In this document: positions 32,982-42,382 of the stretch, piece by piece | How positions within the stretch are numbered: position 1 is the first letter of the stretch | Layout: every line of letters starts with the position of its first letter | Assembly (NCBI RefSeq): GCF_003067705.1 | Contig: NZ_QANL01000001.1 | Span: 744,001-808,000 of the forward strand | DNA: 64,000 bases | Source: Planctomonas deserti | GTDB taxonomy: Bacteria > Actinomycetota > Actinomycetes > Actinomycetales > Microbacteriaceae | Direction of reading: 5' to 3' | The notes under the pieces: generated by a model | Seen by the model: only the letters and a program-made list of their open reading frames with translations | Told to the model about the DNA's origin: nothing | Databases searched by the model: none | Made by a program: the position numbers and the translations under genes

Positions 32982-35864
32982 ATGGACGGCGCCTCCCGGG
33001 CGCCGGGGTGCTCGCACACGCGCACGCTGGAGGGGCGCGGGAGCGAGATCCTCGCGTTGCAGCGCGCCCTCGACGAGGCCGTCGAGGGGCGGGGATCGGT
33101 CGTGCTCGTGACCGGTGAACCGGGCATCGGGAAGACCGCTCTTGCCGGGCACGCCCTCGCCGTTGCCCGCGACCGGGGCTTCCGGGTGCTCGCCGGGTCC
33201 GGCCATCCGCTTCTCGCGGAACTGGCCCTCGCGCCCGTCACGGAGGCACTCGAGGGTTCCTCGCCGACCGCACCGCTGCTCGACCCCCGGGCATGGGCCG
33301 AATCCGGTCCGCTCGCGCCGTCGGCCGCGATCCACGCACTGCGGTCGGCCATCGTGCCGTCGAAGGGCGACCCACCCGTCGCGCTGTTCCTCGACGATGC
33401 GGAGCACCTCGACGCGTTGAGCCTCGCGCTGGTGCACTCGCTGTCCCGCCGTGCGCCGCGCGTTCCGATGCTGCTCCTCCTCGCGTGCGGGCTCGACGGC
33501 GGACGGGCGATCCGAGCGATCGACACGGGAGCTCCGGTTCTGCGCCTGTCGCTCGATCGGCTGCCGGACGACGCGGTGCTTCGGATCCTGCATCCGGCAC
33601 CCCCGCACGGCTCCGATTCCTCGGCGGGTCGTGTCGCCGACCACGATCGCGAGGCGCTCGACCGGGCTGCGGGCCTTCCCCTGTACGCGGTCGCGCTGTC
33701 GGACGGGGCGCCCGACGCTGGACACGCAGACGGGCCGGCGCGGCTACCCGTCCCCGTCCGGGACCTCATCGATCGGGAACGCGGACAGCTCGGCTCTCGG
33801 GCCAGCACCGTTCTCGACGTCCTCGCGCTGGCCCATCGGCCCCTCGACCTCGCGACCATGGCCGCGGCGTCGGGGTGGGACCGGGAGCGGGCGGGTGCCG
33901 CGGTCGAGGCACTGCTGCGTCGTGGCCCGGCGCGCGCCTGCCCGGACCTGCCGGCCGACCGCTACGTCGTCGCCCACCCGATGTACAGGGAGCACCTGAT
34001 GGAGCGGCCGCCCTTCGTCCGCGCCGGCCTGCACGCGCGACTCGCCGGTGCCCTCGAGCGGGCGGGGGAACGCGCCGCCGCCGCCGAGCACTACCTGCTC
34101 GCCGGACCCGAGGTGGGCGGGGCGGGGTACGCGGCTGCAGCGATCGCCGCGGCGGAGCACGCGCAGCACGACGGCGGGCCAGGTGACGTCGTTCGATACC
34201 TGCGGCCCCTCACCGAGGTTCCCATCCCCGGCCTGGATCGAGCCCGCCTGGCGGAGGCGCTCGAAGCTCTCGGCACAGCCCACGCCCGGCTCGGGGACGC
34301 CTTCTCCGCGGACGGCGCCTGGCAGCGCGCCCTCACCCTCGCGGAGGAGTGCGACGACGCCGACCGTGCCGCCTCCGTCCGGTACCGCCTGATGATGGCG
34401 AGCATGCAGGCCGTCGACGTGGAACGGGTCGCTCGGGAGCTCACACCGGAGGATCCCGGCGACCCGGGGGTGTCCGACACCCTCCCGGTCATTCCGCCGA
34501 CATCGCAGTCGACGTCCTCGACGGTCGAGAAGCTGGAGCGGGACCTCGCCGCCCTCGTCTGGGCCGGACGGTTCGGCGACATGCGGCACCTGCGAGCGGC
34601 GGCGGCGCAGGTGGTGCGAGCGGCCGGCGGGGACGACGACCCGCGCGGCCGGGGCGTCGAGGCGCTCGGGCTCACCGTCCTCCGGGTGCTCGACGGCGAT
34701 ATCGGCGACGCCCGCCGGCAGGCGACGCGCGCGGTCGCCGAGCTCGAGGACAGCGGATGGGCGGCGGGAGCGATGTCGGCCACCCGGATGCTCGCTCGGG
34801 TGGCCGTGCTGGGCGGGGACCTTCCCACGTCCCTCCGCCTGTCCCGCGAGTACCTCGATCTGGTGCTCAGGGACGGCGGGCCGTCGGAGGAGTGCATCGC
34901 GCGCACCTGGCTGGGGTTCGTCCACTACCTCCGCGGTGACCTCGACGAGGCGCAGGACCAGGCAACCACCGCGGACACCGTGGCGGCGGCATCCCGCTCG
35001 ATGCGCTCCCGCGTGGCGGCCGGCCTCCTCTCGGCTCTGATCGCGGCGGAGCGCGGACGGACGGGCCGCGCACATGCCGGGCTCGCCGAGGCCGAACGCC
35101 TCTACCGGGGCGGCCTCGACCGGGACCGCGGCCTCGGCTCCTTCGCCGCCCTCGTTCGCTCGACCCTCGCCCTCCGCGCGGGCGAGCCCGGCCGGGTGGC
35201 GGACCCGGACCTCGGAGTCCTCGACTCGTTCCTGTTCCTCTTCTGCCTGCGAAGCGTGCACGCCGGCATAGCGGGCGCGATGGGGCACGACCCGACCCGC
35301 GCGGACCGTCAGGCCCGGTTCCTGCGCTCCCGGGGCCCGGACAGTCCGGTTCTCGACGCGTTCGCCGACCGCCTGTCCGGACTCTCCGCCGCGTCCGCCG
35401 GCCGGAGCGAGGAAGCCGTCGGCCTGCTTCGGGAGTCTGCGCGCCGTCTCGACGAGCTGGGGTTCCGCCTCCACGCCGCTCAGACGCATGTGGAGGCGGC
35501 GGAGTGCGCGGCCGAGGGTGAGCCGGCCGTCGCCCTCGCCGACGTCGAGCGGGCGCTCGCCGTGTTCGAGGCGCAGGGGGTCTCCTGGTGGACGGATCGC
35601 GCGCGCCGCCTGGCGCGTGCCCTGGGGCGCCACCCCGCCCGCCGCCGCGGCCCGGGTGACCCTCCACTGACGGCGAGGGAGTCCGAGATCGCCCGCCTTG
35701 TCGCCATCGGCCTGTCCAACGCCGCGATCGCGGGGCGTCTCTTCCTCAGCGAACGGACGGTCGAGACGCACCTGCGCCACATCTACGCGGCGCTGGGCGC
35801 GACATCGCGGATTGAGATCGCCCGCTGGGCCGAGGGCGACCACTCGGTGGGCACCCCGGGCTGA
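32982..35864 (+). CDS. LuxR-family regulator with AAA ATPase domain (LAL type)
   Basis: 960 residues. Walker A GEPGIGKT (residues 45-52) and Walker B ALFLDDAEHLD are in the N-terminal AAA domain. A long helical, TPR-like middle has many Ala-rich pairs. The C-terminal LuxR HTH is LTARESEIARLVAIGLSNAAIAGRLFLSERTVETHLRHIYAALGATSR. LAL regulators often activate adjacent catabolic or resistance genes. The gene reads towards the Rph-like enzyme 107 bp downstream, a plausible target. ATG at 32982 has no strong ribosome site. Confidence 0.87.
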   Translation: MDGASRAPGCSHTRTLEGRGSEILALQRALDEAVEGRGSVVLVTGEPGIGKTALAGHALAVARDRGFRVLAGSGHPLLAELALAPVTEALEGSSPTAPLLDPRAWAESGPLAPSAAIHALRSAIVPSKGDPPVALFLDDAEHLDALSLALVHSLSRRAPRVPMLLLLACGLDGGRAIRAIDTGAPVLRLSLDRLPDDAVLRILHPAPPHGSDSSAGRVADHDREALDRAAGLPLYAVALSDGAPDAGHADGPARLPVPVRDLIDRERGQLGSRASTVLDVLALAHRPLDLATMAAASGWDRERAGAAVEALLRRGPARACPDLPADRYVVAHPMYREHLMERPPFVRAGLHARLAGALERAGERAAAAEHYLLAGPEVGGAGYAAAAIAAAEHAQHDGGPGDVVRYLRPLTEVPIPGLDRARLAEALEALGTAHARLGDAFSADGAWQRALTLAEECDDADRAASVRYRLMMASMQAVDVERVARELTPEDPGDPGVSDTLPVIPPTSQSTSSTVEKLERDLAALVWAGRFGDMRHLRAAAAQVVRAAGGDDDPRGRGVEALGLTVLRVLDGDIGDARRQATRAVAELEDSGWAAGAMSATRMLARVAVLGGDLPTSLRLSREYLDLVLRDGGPSEECIARTWLGFVHYLRGDLDEAQDQATTADTVAAASRSMRSRVAAGLLSALIAAERGRTGRAHAGLAEAERLYRGGLDRDRGLGSFAALVRSTLALRAGEPGRVADPDLGVLDSFLFLFCLRSVHAGIAGAMGHDPTRADRQARFLRSRGPDSPVLDAFADRLSGLSAASAGRSEEAVGLLRESARRLDELGFRLHAAQTHVEAAECAAEGEPAVALADVERALAVFEAQGVSWWTDRARRLARALGRHPARRRGPGDPPLTARESEIARLVAIGLSNAAIAGRLFLSERTVETHLRHIYAALGATSRIEIARWAEGDHSVGTPG

Positions 35865-35971
35865 AGCCGCCCCTACGTACTGCCGTCCTCGTCGGACACC
35901 TCCGCCGGACCCGAGCGGAACTACGTGCCAGCGCGGATGACCCCGACTCGGCAGGAGGACACGATCGGGCC

Positions 35972-38380
35972 ATGAGAACCATCAGCACCCTCGCCGACCT
36001 CCCCGCAGCGGAGGCGGCCACCTGGGGCGCGAAGGCCGCCCCGCTCGCCCGGCTCCTCGCCGCCGGCTACCCGGTTCCGCCCGGTGTGGTGCTCTCGGCG
36101 TCCGTCGAGCCGCCCAGCGACGACGAGCTCCGCGCTCTCGCGGATGCCGCCGCCCTCCTCGGTGATGCACCGGTCGCCGTGCGCTCGTCCTCGGTCAACG
36201 AGGACCAGCCGGACGAGTCCGCGGCCGGCCGGTACGTCACCGTCCTCGGGGTCCGCGGGCGAGATGCGGTGATGGCTGCCGCCCGAGCCTGCATAGCGTC
36301 CGCCGACGGGGCACCGATGGCGGTGTTCGTCCAGCGCCTCGTCGACGCGAGCGCGGCGGGGGTTGCCTTCAGCGTCGATCCCATCACCGGAGATTCCGGC
36401 ACCGCTCTCGTCAACGCGGTGCCCGGCCTCGGCGATCGTCTGGTGTCCGGGGAGCTGACCCCGGACCAGTGGACGATTCGGGGGAACGACGCCCACGCCG
36501 CCGACGAGGACGTGACGGCGATCACCGCGGATCAGGCCCTGGGGATCGCCCGTCTCGCGCGACTGGTCGCGGCCGAGCGCGGCGCGCCCCAGGACATCGA
36601 GTGGGCGATCGAGGGCGACGACCGTCTCTTCCTCCTCCAGGCCCGGCCGATCACGACGCTCATCGAGCCCGTACCGATCCCGGTCGAACCCCCACCCGGC
36701 TACTGGGTGCGGGAGGACATGCACTGGTCGTCCCCGCCCACCCCGCTCAGCGTCTCGGTCTTCCGGATGACCGGCCCGCTGCGACGGATGACCGAGCTGT
36801 ACGGGCTCATCCTCGACGGGCACATCCGGACCATCGGCGGCTGGGAGTACCTCGCGATGCTGCCGGTCGGCTTCGATCCGGACGCAGGCCGAGAGATGCC
36901 ACCCGCGCCGCCGTCCTGGCTGATGCCGGCGCTGCTGCGGCTCGCGCCCAGCACGAGGAGGCGGCTCGCGGCCGCTCGCCGTGCCGAGCGCGACGACCTC
37001 GTGGGCCAGACCGTGCGGCGATGGCACGAGGAGTACCTGCCGCGCCAGCGCCGTCGCGTGGCCGACCTGCGCGATGTCGACCTGCCGGGCATGTCCGCCG
37101 CCGGGCTCGCCCGACATCTGCGGGAGTGCGACGCGTTCTTCAGCCGGTCGCTCGAAACGCACTACGAGGTCGTGATGGCCAACTTCACGGGAGTGGCGAA
37201 CCTCGCGATGACCTGCACCGACCTGCTCGGCTGGGACGTCGAGCAGACGCTGCGGCTGGTCGTCGGAACCTCCCACACCACCTCGGATCCGGCTCGCGAG
37301 CTGGCCCGCATCGCGGCGCGTGCGACGGACGATGAGGAATTGCGCGCGGCCCTGCTCGACCACTCCCAGGTCTACGGAGTCCGGGCGCTGTCCGTCGAGC
37401 TGTCCGATCCGACGGTCGCCGAGATCCCCGGCCTGCTGGAGCGGGAGCTGCGGGACCAGCGCGGCTTCGACCCGGATGCCGAGGCCGAGTCGCATGCGGA
37501 GGTCCGCCGGGAGGCGGAGCGGGAGGCTCGGACGCGACTCAGCGGCGACCGCCTCGAGCGGTTCGACGCGGCGCTCGAACGGGGTCGCGCCACCTATCCC
37601 CTGCGTGACGAGAACGCGTTCTGGACTCTCGAGGCGCCGTTCGCCATCGTTCGGTACGCGGCGCTGGAGGCCGGGCTCCGGCTCGTGCGGGCCGCCGTGC
37701 TCGCGGCGGTGGACGACGTCTTCTACTGCACACTCGACGAGGTGCTCGAAGCGCTCGACGGGCTCGAGCAGCAGAACCGGAACAGTGCTGCCCGGCTCCG
37801 GCTCCGCCCGGCGGTGCGGCGACGCCGAGGCGAGCGGGCCTGGGCACTGGCGCACCCCGGCCCACCCAGCTACGGGCCGGAGCCGAGCGCTCCGCCGTCC
37901 CTCGACGCGCTGCCGAGGAGTGCCCGCGTGCCGTTGGAGGCGCTCCTGTTCTCCGTCGGGCACGTCGGGCAGGCCGAGCTCAGCTCGCGGAAAGCGCCGG
38001 AGCTGGCGGGCGTGCTGTCCGGCGTCGCGGCGTCAGCGGGCAGTTACACGGGTCCCGTGCGCATCGTGCGTTCCGAGGCTGATTTCGACCGCGTGAGGCG
38101 CGGCGACGTGCTGGTCTGTCCCACCACCCGGCCCTCCTGGTCGATCCTGTTCCCGGCGCTGGGCGCGCTGATCGCCGACGCCGGAGGAGCGCTGGCCCAC
38201 CCGGCGATCATCGCCCGGGAGCACCGCATCCCGGCTGTGGTCGGCGTCGGCTGCGCGACGGCCGTACTCACCGACGACCAGGTGGTGACGGTGGACGGCT
38301 CCACCGGCACGGTGACGTACGACCCGGCCCCGAGCTCGGTGGCCGCCTCGCCCGCGGACAGCAGGGCCATGGCGGACTGA
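35972..38380 (+). CDS. PEP/pyruvate-binding, PEP-utilizing enzyme (rifampicin phosphotransferase-like architecture)
   Basis: 802 residues. Residues about 1-235 form a PPDK-type ATP-grasp domain (WGAKAAPLARLLAAGYPVPPGVV, VRSSSVNED, DIEWAIEGDDRLFLLQARPIT). A long, mostly helical middle runs to about 690. The C-terminal swivelling domain has GGALAHPAIIAREHRIPAVVG with catalytic H743. There is no PEP-synthase TIM barrel. This ATP-grasp/helical/His-domain order is that of rifampicin phosphotransferase, though the substrate cannot be read from sequence. No rifamycin-associated element is seen upstream. GGAGG at 35954-35958 lies 13 bases before the ATG. Confidence 0.82.
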   Translation: MRTISTLADLPAAEAATWGAKAAPLARLLAAGYPVPPGVVLSASVEPPSDDELRALADAAALLGDAPVAVRSSSVNEDQPDESAAGRYVTVLGVRGRDAVMAAARACIASADGAPMAVFVQRLVDASAAGVAFSVDPITGDSGTALVNAVPGLGDRLVSGELTPDQWTIRGNDAHAADEDVTAITADQALGIARLARLVAAERGAPQDIEWAIEGDDRLFLLQARPITTLIEPVPIPVEPPPGYWVREDMHWSSPPTPLSVSVFRMTGPLRRMTELYGLILDGHIRTIGGWEYLAMLPVGFDPDAGREMPPAPPSWLMPALLRLAPSTRRRLAAARRAERDDLVGQTVRRWHEEYLPRQRRRVADLRDVDLPGMSAAGLARHLRECDAFFSRSLETHYEVVMANFTGVANLAMTCTDLLGWDVEQTLRLVVGTSHTTSDPARELARIAARATDDEELRAALLDHSQVYGVRALSVELSDPTVAEIPGLLERELRDQRGFDPDAEAESHAEVRREAEREARTRLSGDRLERFDAALERGRATYPLRDENAFWTLEAPFAIVRYAALEAGLRLVRAAVLAAVDDVFYCTLDEVLEALDGLEQQNRNSAARLRLRPAVRRRRGERAWALAHPGPPSYGPEPSAPPSLDALPRSARVPLEALLFSVGHVGQAELSSRKAPELAGVLSGVAASAGSYTGPVRIVRSEADFDRVRRGDVLVCPTTRPSWSILFPALGALIADAGGALAHPAIIAREHRIPAVVGVGCATAVLTDDQVVTVDGSTGTVTYDPAPSSVAASPADSRAMAD

Positions 38381-38408
38381 CGCGTCCGCCGCCCTGCTGC
38401 CTCTGTCG

Positions 38409-40061
38409 CTACTCCGCGGTCTCAGCGGCGGACGCGGCGAGCGCCTGCACCGCGGTCCGCTCGACCGCGAGCCCGGCCCGGTAGGCGTCGAGGTACGCGG
38501 CGTAGCCCGCGACGTCCTGCGGGTCCGGCTGCACCGTCGTCGACTCGGCGACCGCGAAGACGCGCTCGCGCAGGTAGCTGCCGAGATCCATGTCGCCCGC
38601 CGAGGAGAGGTAGGAGGCCAGCACCGCGATACCCCACGCGCCGCCCTCGGACGCGCTCTCGCCGACCGTCACGGGCGCGCCGAGCGCTCCCGCGAGGAAC
38701 CGCTGCGCGACCCCGGCCGTGCGGAACACGCCGCCGTGGGCGAACATCTCCTCGAGCGCGACGCCCTCGCTCTCCAGCACGCGCATGCCGAGGCTCAGCG
38801 TGCCGAACACGCCGTACAGCTGCGCGCGCATGAAGTTGGCGAGCGTGAACCGGCTCTCCGGCGTGCGCACGAAGAGCGGGCGGCCCTCGTCGAGGGCGGC
38901 GATGGGCTCGCCCGCGAGGTGGTTGTAGGCGAGCAGCCCGCCCGCGTCGGCGTCGCCCTCCAGCGCCTCGCGGAAGAGCGCCTCGAACACGGCGTCGTTG
39001 TCGAGCGGGACGCCGGCCGCGGAGGCGAAGCGGCCGAACAGCCCGACCCAGCCGGCGAGCTCGCTCGCCCCGTTGTTGCAGTGCACCATCGCGACGGCAT
39101 CGCCGGCGGGGGTGGTCACGAGGTCGAGCTCCTCGTGCACGTTCTCGAGCGGGCGCTCGAGCACGACCATGGCGAAGATGCTCGTGCCGGCGCTGACGTT
39201 GCCCGTGCGCGGCGCGACGGCGTTGGTGGCCACCATGCCGGTGCCCGCGTCACCCTCCGGCGGGCACAGCTCGGCGCCCGGCTGCAGGGATCCGGTCGGG
39301 TCGAGGAGGGCGGCGCCCTCGGCGGTGAGCGTTCCGGCAGCCTGGCCGGCCACGAGCACCTCGGGCAGGAGCTCGGCGACCGGCAGCGCGAGCGCGGAGT
39401 CCGCGACGAGCCCGTCGTACCGGCCGAGCAGCGTCGCGTCGTAGTCCCTCGTCGCGGAGTCGATCGGGAACATGCCGGACGCGTCGCCGATGCCGATGAC
39501 CCTGCGCCCGGTGAGCCGCCAGTGCACGTAACCGGCGAGGGTGGTCACGAAGCGCACCTCCGGCACGTGCGGCTCCTCGTCGAGGACCGCCTGGTGGAGG
39601 TGAGCGATCGACCAGCGGAGCGGGATGTTCGTGCCGAACAGGTCGGTGAGCTCGCCGGCCGCCCGGCCGGTGGTCGTGTTGCGCCAGGTGCGGAACGGCA
39701 CCAGCAGCTGGTCGTCGGCGTCGAACGCGAGGTAGCCGTGCATCATGGCCGAGACGCCGATGGCGCCGAAGGACTCGGGCCGCACGCCGAAGCGCGCCTC
39801 CACGTCGGCGAGGAGGTTCGCGTACGCGTCCTGCAGGCCCGCCCACACGGCGTCGATGCTGTAGGTCCAGACCCGGTCCACGAACTGGTTCTCCCACTCA
39901 TGGCTCCCCGTCGCGAGCACCGTCGCCGGGTCGTCGCCCACGAGGCACGCCTTGATGCGGGTCGATCCGAGCTCGATGCCGAGCGACGCGCGCCCCGAGA
40001 GGATGGCCTCGCGTCCCTGGTCGGAGCGTCCGGCGTCGTTCCCGTGCAGGGATGTGTCCAT
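38409..40061 (-). CDS. FGGY-family carbohydrate kinase (ribulokinase/xylulokinase-like)
   Basis: 550 residues. ASLGIELGSTRIKACLV is the N-terminal phosphate-binding loop. Then follow SAMMHGYLAF, GDASGMFPIDS, CPPEGDAGTGMVATNAVAPRTGNVSAGTSIFAM and ASEGGAWGIAVLA. It is longer than typical xylulokinase. The pattern resembles the divergent kinases found with arabinose genes in Bacteroides and Clostridia, so L-ribulose is a candidate substrate, in line with the GH127 operon 20 kb away (inference). ATG at 40059-40061 is the first in-frame start that fits the family; no neighbouring isomerase or epimerase was found. Confidence 0.85.
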   Translation of the reverse strand: MDTSLHGNDAGRSDQGREAILSGRASLGIELGSTRIKACLVGDDPATVLATGSHEWENQFVDRVWTYSIDAVWAGLQDAYANLLADVEARFGVRPESFGAIGVSAMMHGYLAFDADDQLLVPFRTWRNTTTGRAAGELTDLFGTNIPLRWSIAHLHQAVLDEEPHVPEVRFVTTLAGYVHWRLTGRRVIGIGDASGMFPIDSATRDYDATLLGRYDGLVADSALALPVAELLPEVLVAGQAAGTLTAEGAALLDPTGSLQPGAELCPPEGDAGTGMVATNAVAPRTGNVSAGTSIFAMVVLERPLENVHEELDLVTTPAGDAVAMVHCNNGASELAGWVGLFGRFASAAGVPLDNDAVFEALFREALEGDADAGGLLAYNHLAGEPIAALDEGRPLFVRTPESRFTLANFMRAQLYGVFGTLSLGMRVLESEGVALEEMFAHGGVFRTAGVAQRFLAGALGAPVTVGESASEGGAWGIAVLASYLSSAGDMDLGSYLRERVFAVAESTTVQPDPQDVAGYAAYLDAYRAGLAVERTAVQALAASAAETAE

Positions 40062-40167
40062 GTCGTATCTCTCGTGCTTCCTCTTCGAGCGTGCAGTACT
40101 CCGACTATGCCAGCGCACCGCGCGTGCCGTCGATCCGGCGCCCGCGGCGGGATGGTTGACTGACCGG

Positions 40168-40815
40168 GTGGGCACCATCGTTGACATCCCCTCCCCCGGC
40201 GTTCCGCTCGAGTTCGGACCCGCGGGGCGTCCGGCGATCGTGCTGGTGCACGACTGGTACGGGCGGCTGCCCTGGCTGGAGGCGTACGCGGACGGCCTGG
40301 TGCACGCGGGCTTCTCGGTGCTCGTCCCCGATCTCTACGACGGGCGGGCGACCGCCGACGAGGACTCCGCCGAGGAGCTGATGCGCGACCTCGACCTCGC
40401 CTTCGCCCTCTCCACCATCGCCGACAGCGTGCAGCAGGCGCGGGCGGCCGGAGCCCTGCGGGTGGGCCTGATCGGCTTCTCCCTGGGCGGCTGGCTCGCC
40501 CTTCTCGAGGGCCAGGCCGGCACCGTCGACGCCGTCGCGGCGTACTACGCCACCGTCGCGCCGGACGACCACGGCGTCGTTCCCTGCCCCGTGCTGCTCA
40601 ACTTCGCCGAGGAGGACGAGTGGGGCGACGGGGAAGAGCCCGAGGAGTTCATCGGCCGCCTCAAGGAGCACGGCACGCCGGTCGTCTCCTACAGCTACCC
40701 GGGTACCGTCCACTCGTTCGCGAACGCGAGCATCCCCTCGAAGCTCTCCTCCCACGCCGCGGCGCTCGCCTTCGCCCGCACCGCCTCCTTCCTCAAGGCG
40801 CAGCTCATCGACTGA
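40168..40815 (+). CDS. Dienelactone hydrolase family alpha/beta hydrolase
   Basis: 215 residues. HDWYGRLPWLEAYADGLVHAGFSVLVPDLYDG is the family N-terminal pattern. The nucleophile elbow GFSLGGW has Ser in place of the Cys of true dienelactone hydrolase. FAEEDEWGD supplies the acid and TVHSFAN the His. GTG at 40168 is chosen by family alignment; the ribosome site is weak and a TTG 12 bases upstream is possible. Substrate unknown. Confidence 0.82.
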   Translation: MGTIVDIPSPGVPLEFGPAGRPAIVLVHDWYGRLPWLEAYADGLVHAGFSVLVPDLYDGRATADEDSAEELMRDLDLAFALSTIADSVQQARAAGALRVGLIGFSLGGWLALLEGQAGTVDAVAAYYATVAPDDHGVVPCPVLLNFAEEDEWGDGEEPEEFIGRLKEHGTPVVSYSYPGTVHSFANASIPSKLSSHAAALAFARTASFLKAQLID

Positions 40816-40876
40816 CCGGTGCGACCGGTCCGGTCCTGAACGGTCCTGAATGGTCCGGAGCGGGATGGGCGCGCGG

Positions 40877-41875
40877 TCAGCCGACGAACCCGGGGGCGAA
40901 GAGGATCACGGTCGGCAGGGCCACCAGGGAGATGGCGCACAGCCACACGAGGGTGCGGGTCGCGGCGGGCAGGGGCGGCTCGCCGGAGAGCAGCCGGAGC
41001 ACCCTCGCCCGCGTGTCGCTGGGGGCGGATGCCACCGGCAGGAGCGACCACGCGGAATCCGCGGCGCGCGGGGCCGAGCCTGCCGCCACCCCGCCGGATG
41101 CTGCCGATGCTGCCGCGCCCCCGCCCGCGTCGCCGGACACGAGCACGATCGCGGAGGCGAGGGCGTCGTCGGCGGCGCTCCGGCGGGCGTGGTCGTCCGC
41201 GAGCATCTCGACGAGCATGCCGACCTCGCGCATGGCGCGGGTCGCGATGGGGAACCAGGGCAGCGAGGTGCGCCAGGCGTCGAACGCGAGCAGCACCATG
41301 TAGTGCCGCTGGAGCAGGTGCGCCTTCTCGTGCTCGATCACCGCCTGCAACTGGTCCTCGTCGAGCAGGTCGACGAGCCCCGCGGAGAAGACGGTGACCG
41401 AGCGGAGGCCGCCCGGCAGGCAGTAGGCCACGGGCATCGGCGAGTCGAGCAGGCGGGTGTTCGGCCGGTCCGGAACGGGCGCGCTCAGCAGGGTGACGAG
41501 CCGCTCGTGCCTGCGCCGCTGGTGCTCGATGCGCACGATCGTGAGCACGAGGTTCAGCACGAGGTGACCGGCGAGCAGCACGCCCGCGCTCAGCGCGAAC
41601 AGGTGCACGAGCGGAACGGACGGCGCCTCGCCGGCCGGTGCCGACGCCCGCGTGAACTGCGCGGCGGCGCCGACGAGATCCTGGCCGAACGGCGCGAGGC
41701 CGAACGCGACAAGCGAGCCGATCATGGAGAGGCCGCCCGCGAGCGCGATGGCCTGCCAGAGCACGAGCGCGGTGGCCGGGGCACGCGACGGCCACGCGGC
41801 TGCGCCGAGCAGGAGGGGCACGGGCCAGGCCAGCGCGAAGGCCAGCACGGCCAACGCGATGGAGACGGCGAGCAC
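40877..41875 (-). CDS. M56-family membrane metallopeptidase (BlaR1-like)
   Basis: 332 residues. Hydrophobic helices at both ends surround a cytoplasmic zinc-peptidase segment with the HExxH motif in AVIEHEKAHLLQRH and the downstream acidic ligand region EMLADDHARR. There is no C-terminal penicillin-binding sensor domain, unlike classical BlaR1. GTG at 41873-41875 starts 12 bp after the BlaI stop. Its probable role is cleaving the BlaI-type repressor on an unknown signal. Confidence 0.85.
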   Translation of the reverse strand: MLAVSIALAVLAFALAWPVPLLLGAAAWPSRAPATALVLWQAIALAGGLSMIGSLVAFGLAPFGQDLVGAAAQFTRASAPAGEAPSVPLVHLFALSAGVLLAGHLVLNLVLTIVRIEHQRRRHERLVTLLSAPVPDRPNTRLLDSPMPVAYCLPGGLRSVTVFSAGLVDLLDEDQLQAVIEHEKAHLLQRHYMVLLAFDAWRTSLPWFPIATRAMREVGMLVEMLADDHARRSAADDALASAIVLVSGDAGGGAAASAASGGVAAGSAPRAADSAWSLLPVASAPSDTRARVLRLLSGEPPLPAATRTLVWLCAISLVALPTVILFAPGFVG

Positions 41876-41886
41876 GGGGCCGGTGA

Positions 41887-42243
41887 TCAGCGACCGAGCA
41901 GCTTGCGCAACGTCGCGGCCTCGGTGTCGCTCGCCTGCCCCACGAAGCGCTCGAGCACCGCGGTGCGGTCGGCGGCGGTGCCGAGCACCTCGTGCATGAG
42001 CTCCGCCATGTGGTCCTCGCGGCTGCGCGCCGCGAAGTAGTGGTGCGGCCGCGCGGACCGCTCCCGGGCCACGAACCGCTTCTTCTCGAGCCGTGACAGC
42101 ACCGTGAGCACCGTCGTCGTGGCGAGGGACTTCGCACCGGGCAGAGCCGTGAGCCGGTCCTGCAGCTCGTTCGCCGTCAGGCGCTCGCCCGCGCTCCACA
42201 GGATGTCCATGACGGACCGTTCGAGCTCCCCGAGTGTCGACAT
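41887..42243 (-). CDS. BlaI/MecI/CopY-family repressor
   Basis: 118 residues. Winged helix: LGELERSVMDILWSAGERLTANELQDRL, TTVLTVLSRLEKKRFVARERSARPHHYFAARSRED. It is coupled to the M56 peptidase. Upstream, in the gap to cydA, lie three TTCTAC-n6-GTAGAA palindromes that resemble BlaI-family sites, so it probably represses both its own operon and the cytochrome bd genes. Confidence 0.9.
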   Translation of the reverse strand: MSTLGELERSVMDILWSAGERLTANELQDRLTALPGAKSLATTTVLTVLSRLEKKRFVARERSARPHHYFAARSREDHMAELMHEVLGTAADRTAVLERFVGQASDTEAATLRKLLGR

Positions 42244-42285
42244 CGCTCACCCCTTTCCTCGTGCCCGGCGCCCTCGTCCGGCGAC

Positions 42286-42349
42286 TTCTACGGCCGTGTA
42301 GAAAACAGTTCTACAATCGTGTAGAAATGAGTTCTACCGCCGCGTAGAA
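42286..42349. promoter_or_regulatory. Three tandem BlaI-type operators
   Basis: TTCTAC-n6-GTAGAA occurs at 42286-42303, 42309-42326 and 42332-42349, each half-site pair perfect and each start exactly 23 bp from the next. A degenerate fourth half (CTCTAC) begins near 42352. They fill the 139-bp divergent gap between the BlaI gene and cydA, and even the six central bases are mostly kept. Confidence 0.85.
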
Positions 42350-42382
42350 AACTCTACCCGAAGCCTCGAGATCGGTGCACAC

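Noticed and set aside
35865-35971. A rifamycin-associated element before the Rph-like gene
   Set aside because: I looked for the characteristic inverted GGGGCTTGC-type element and found nothing similar in the gap.
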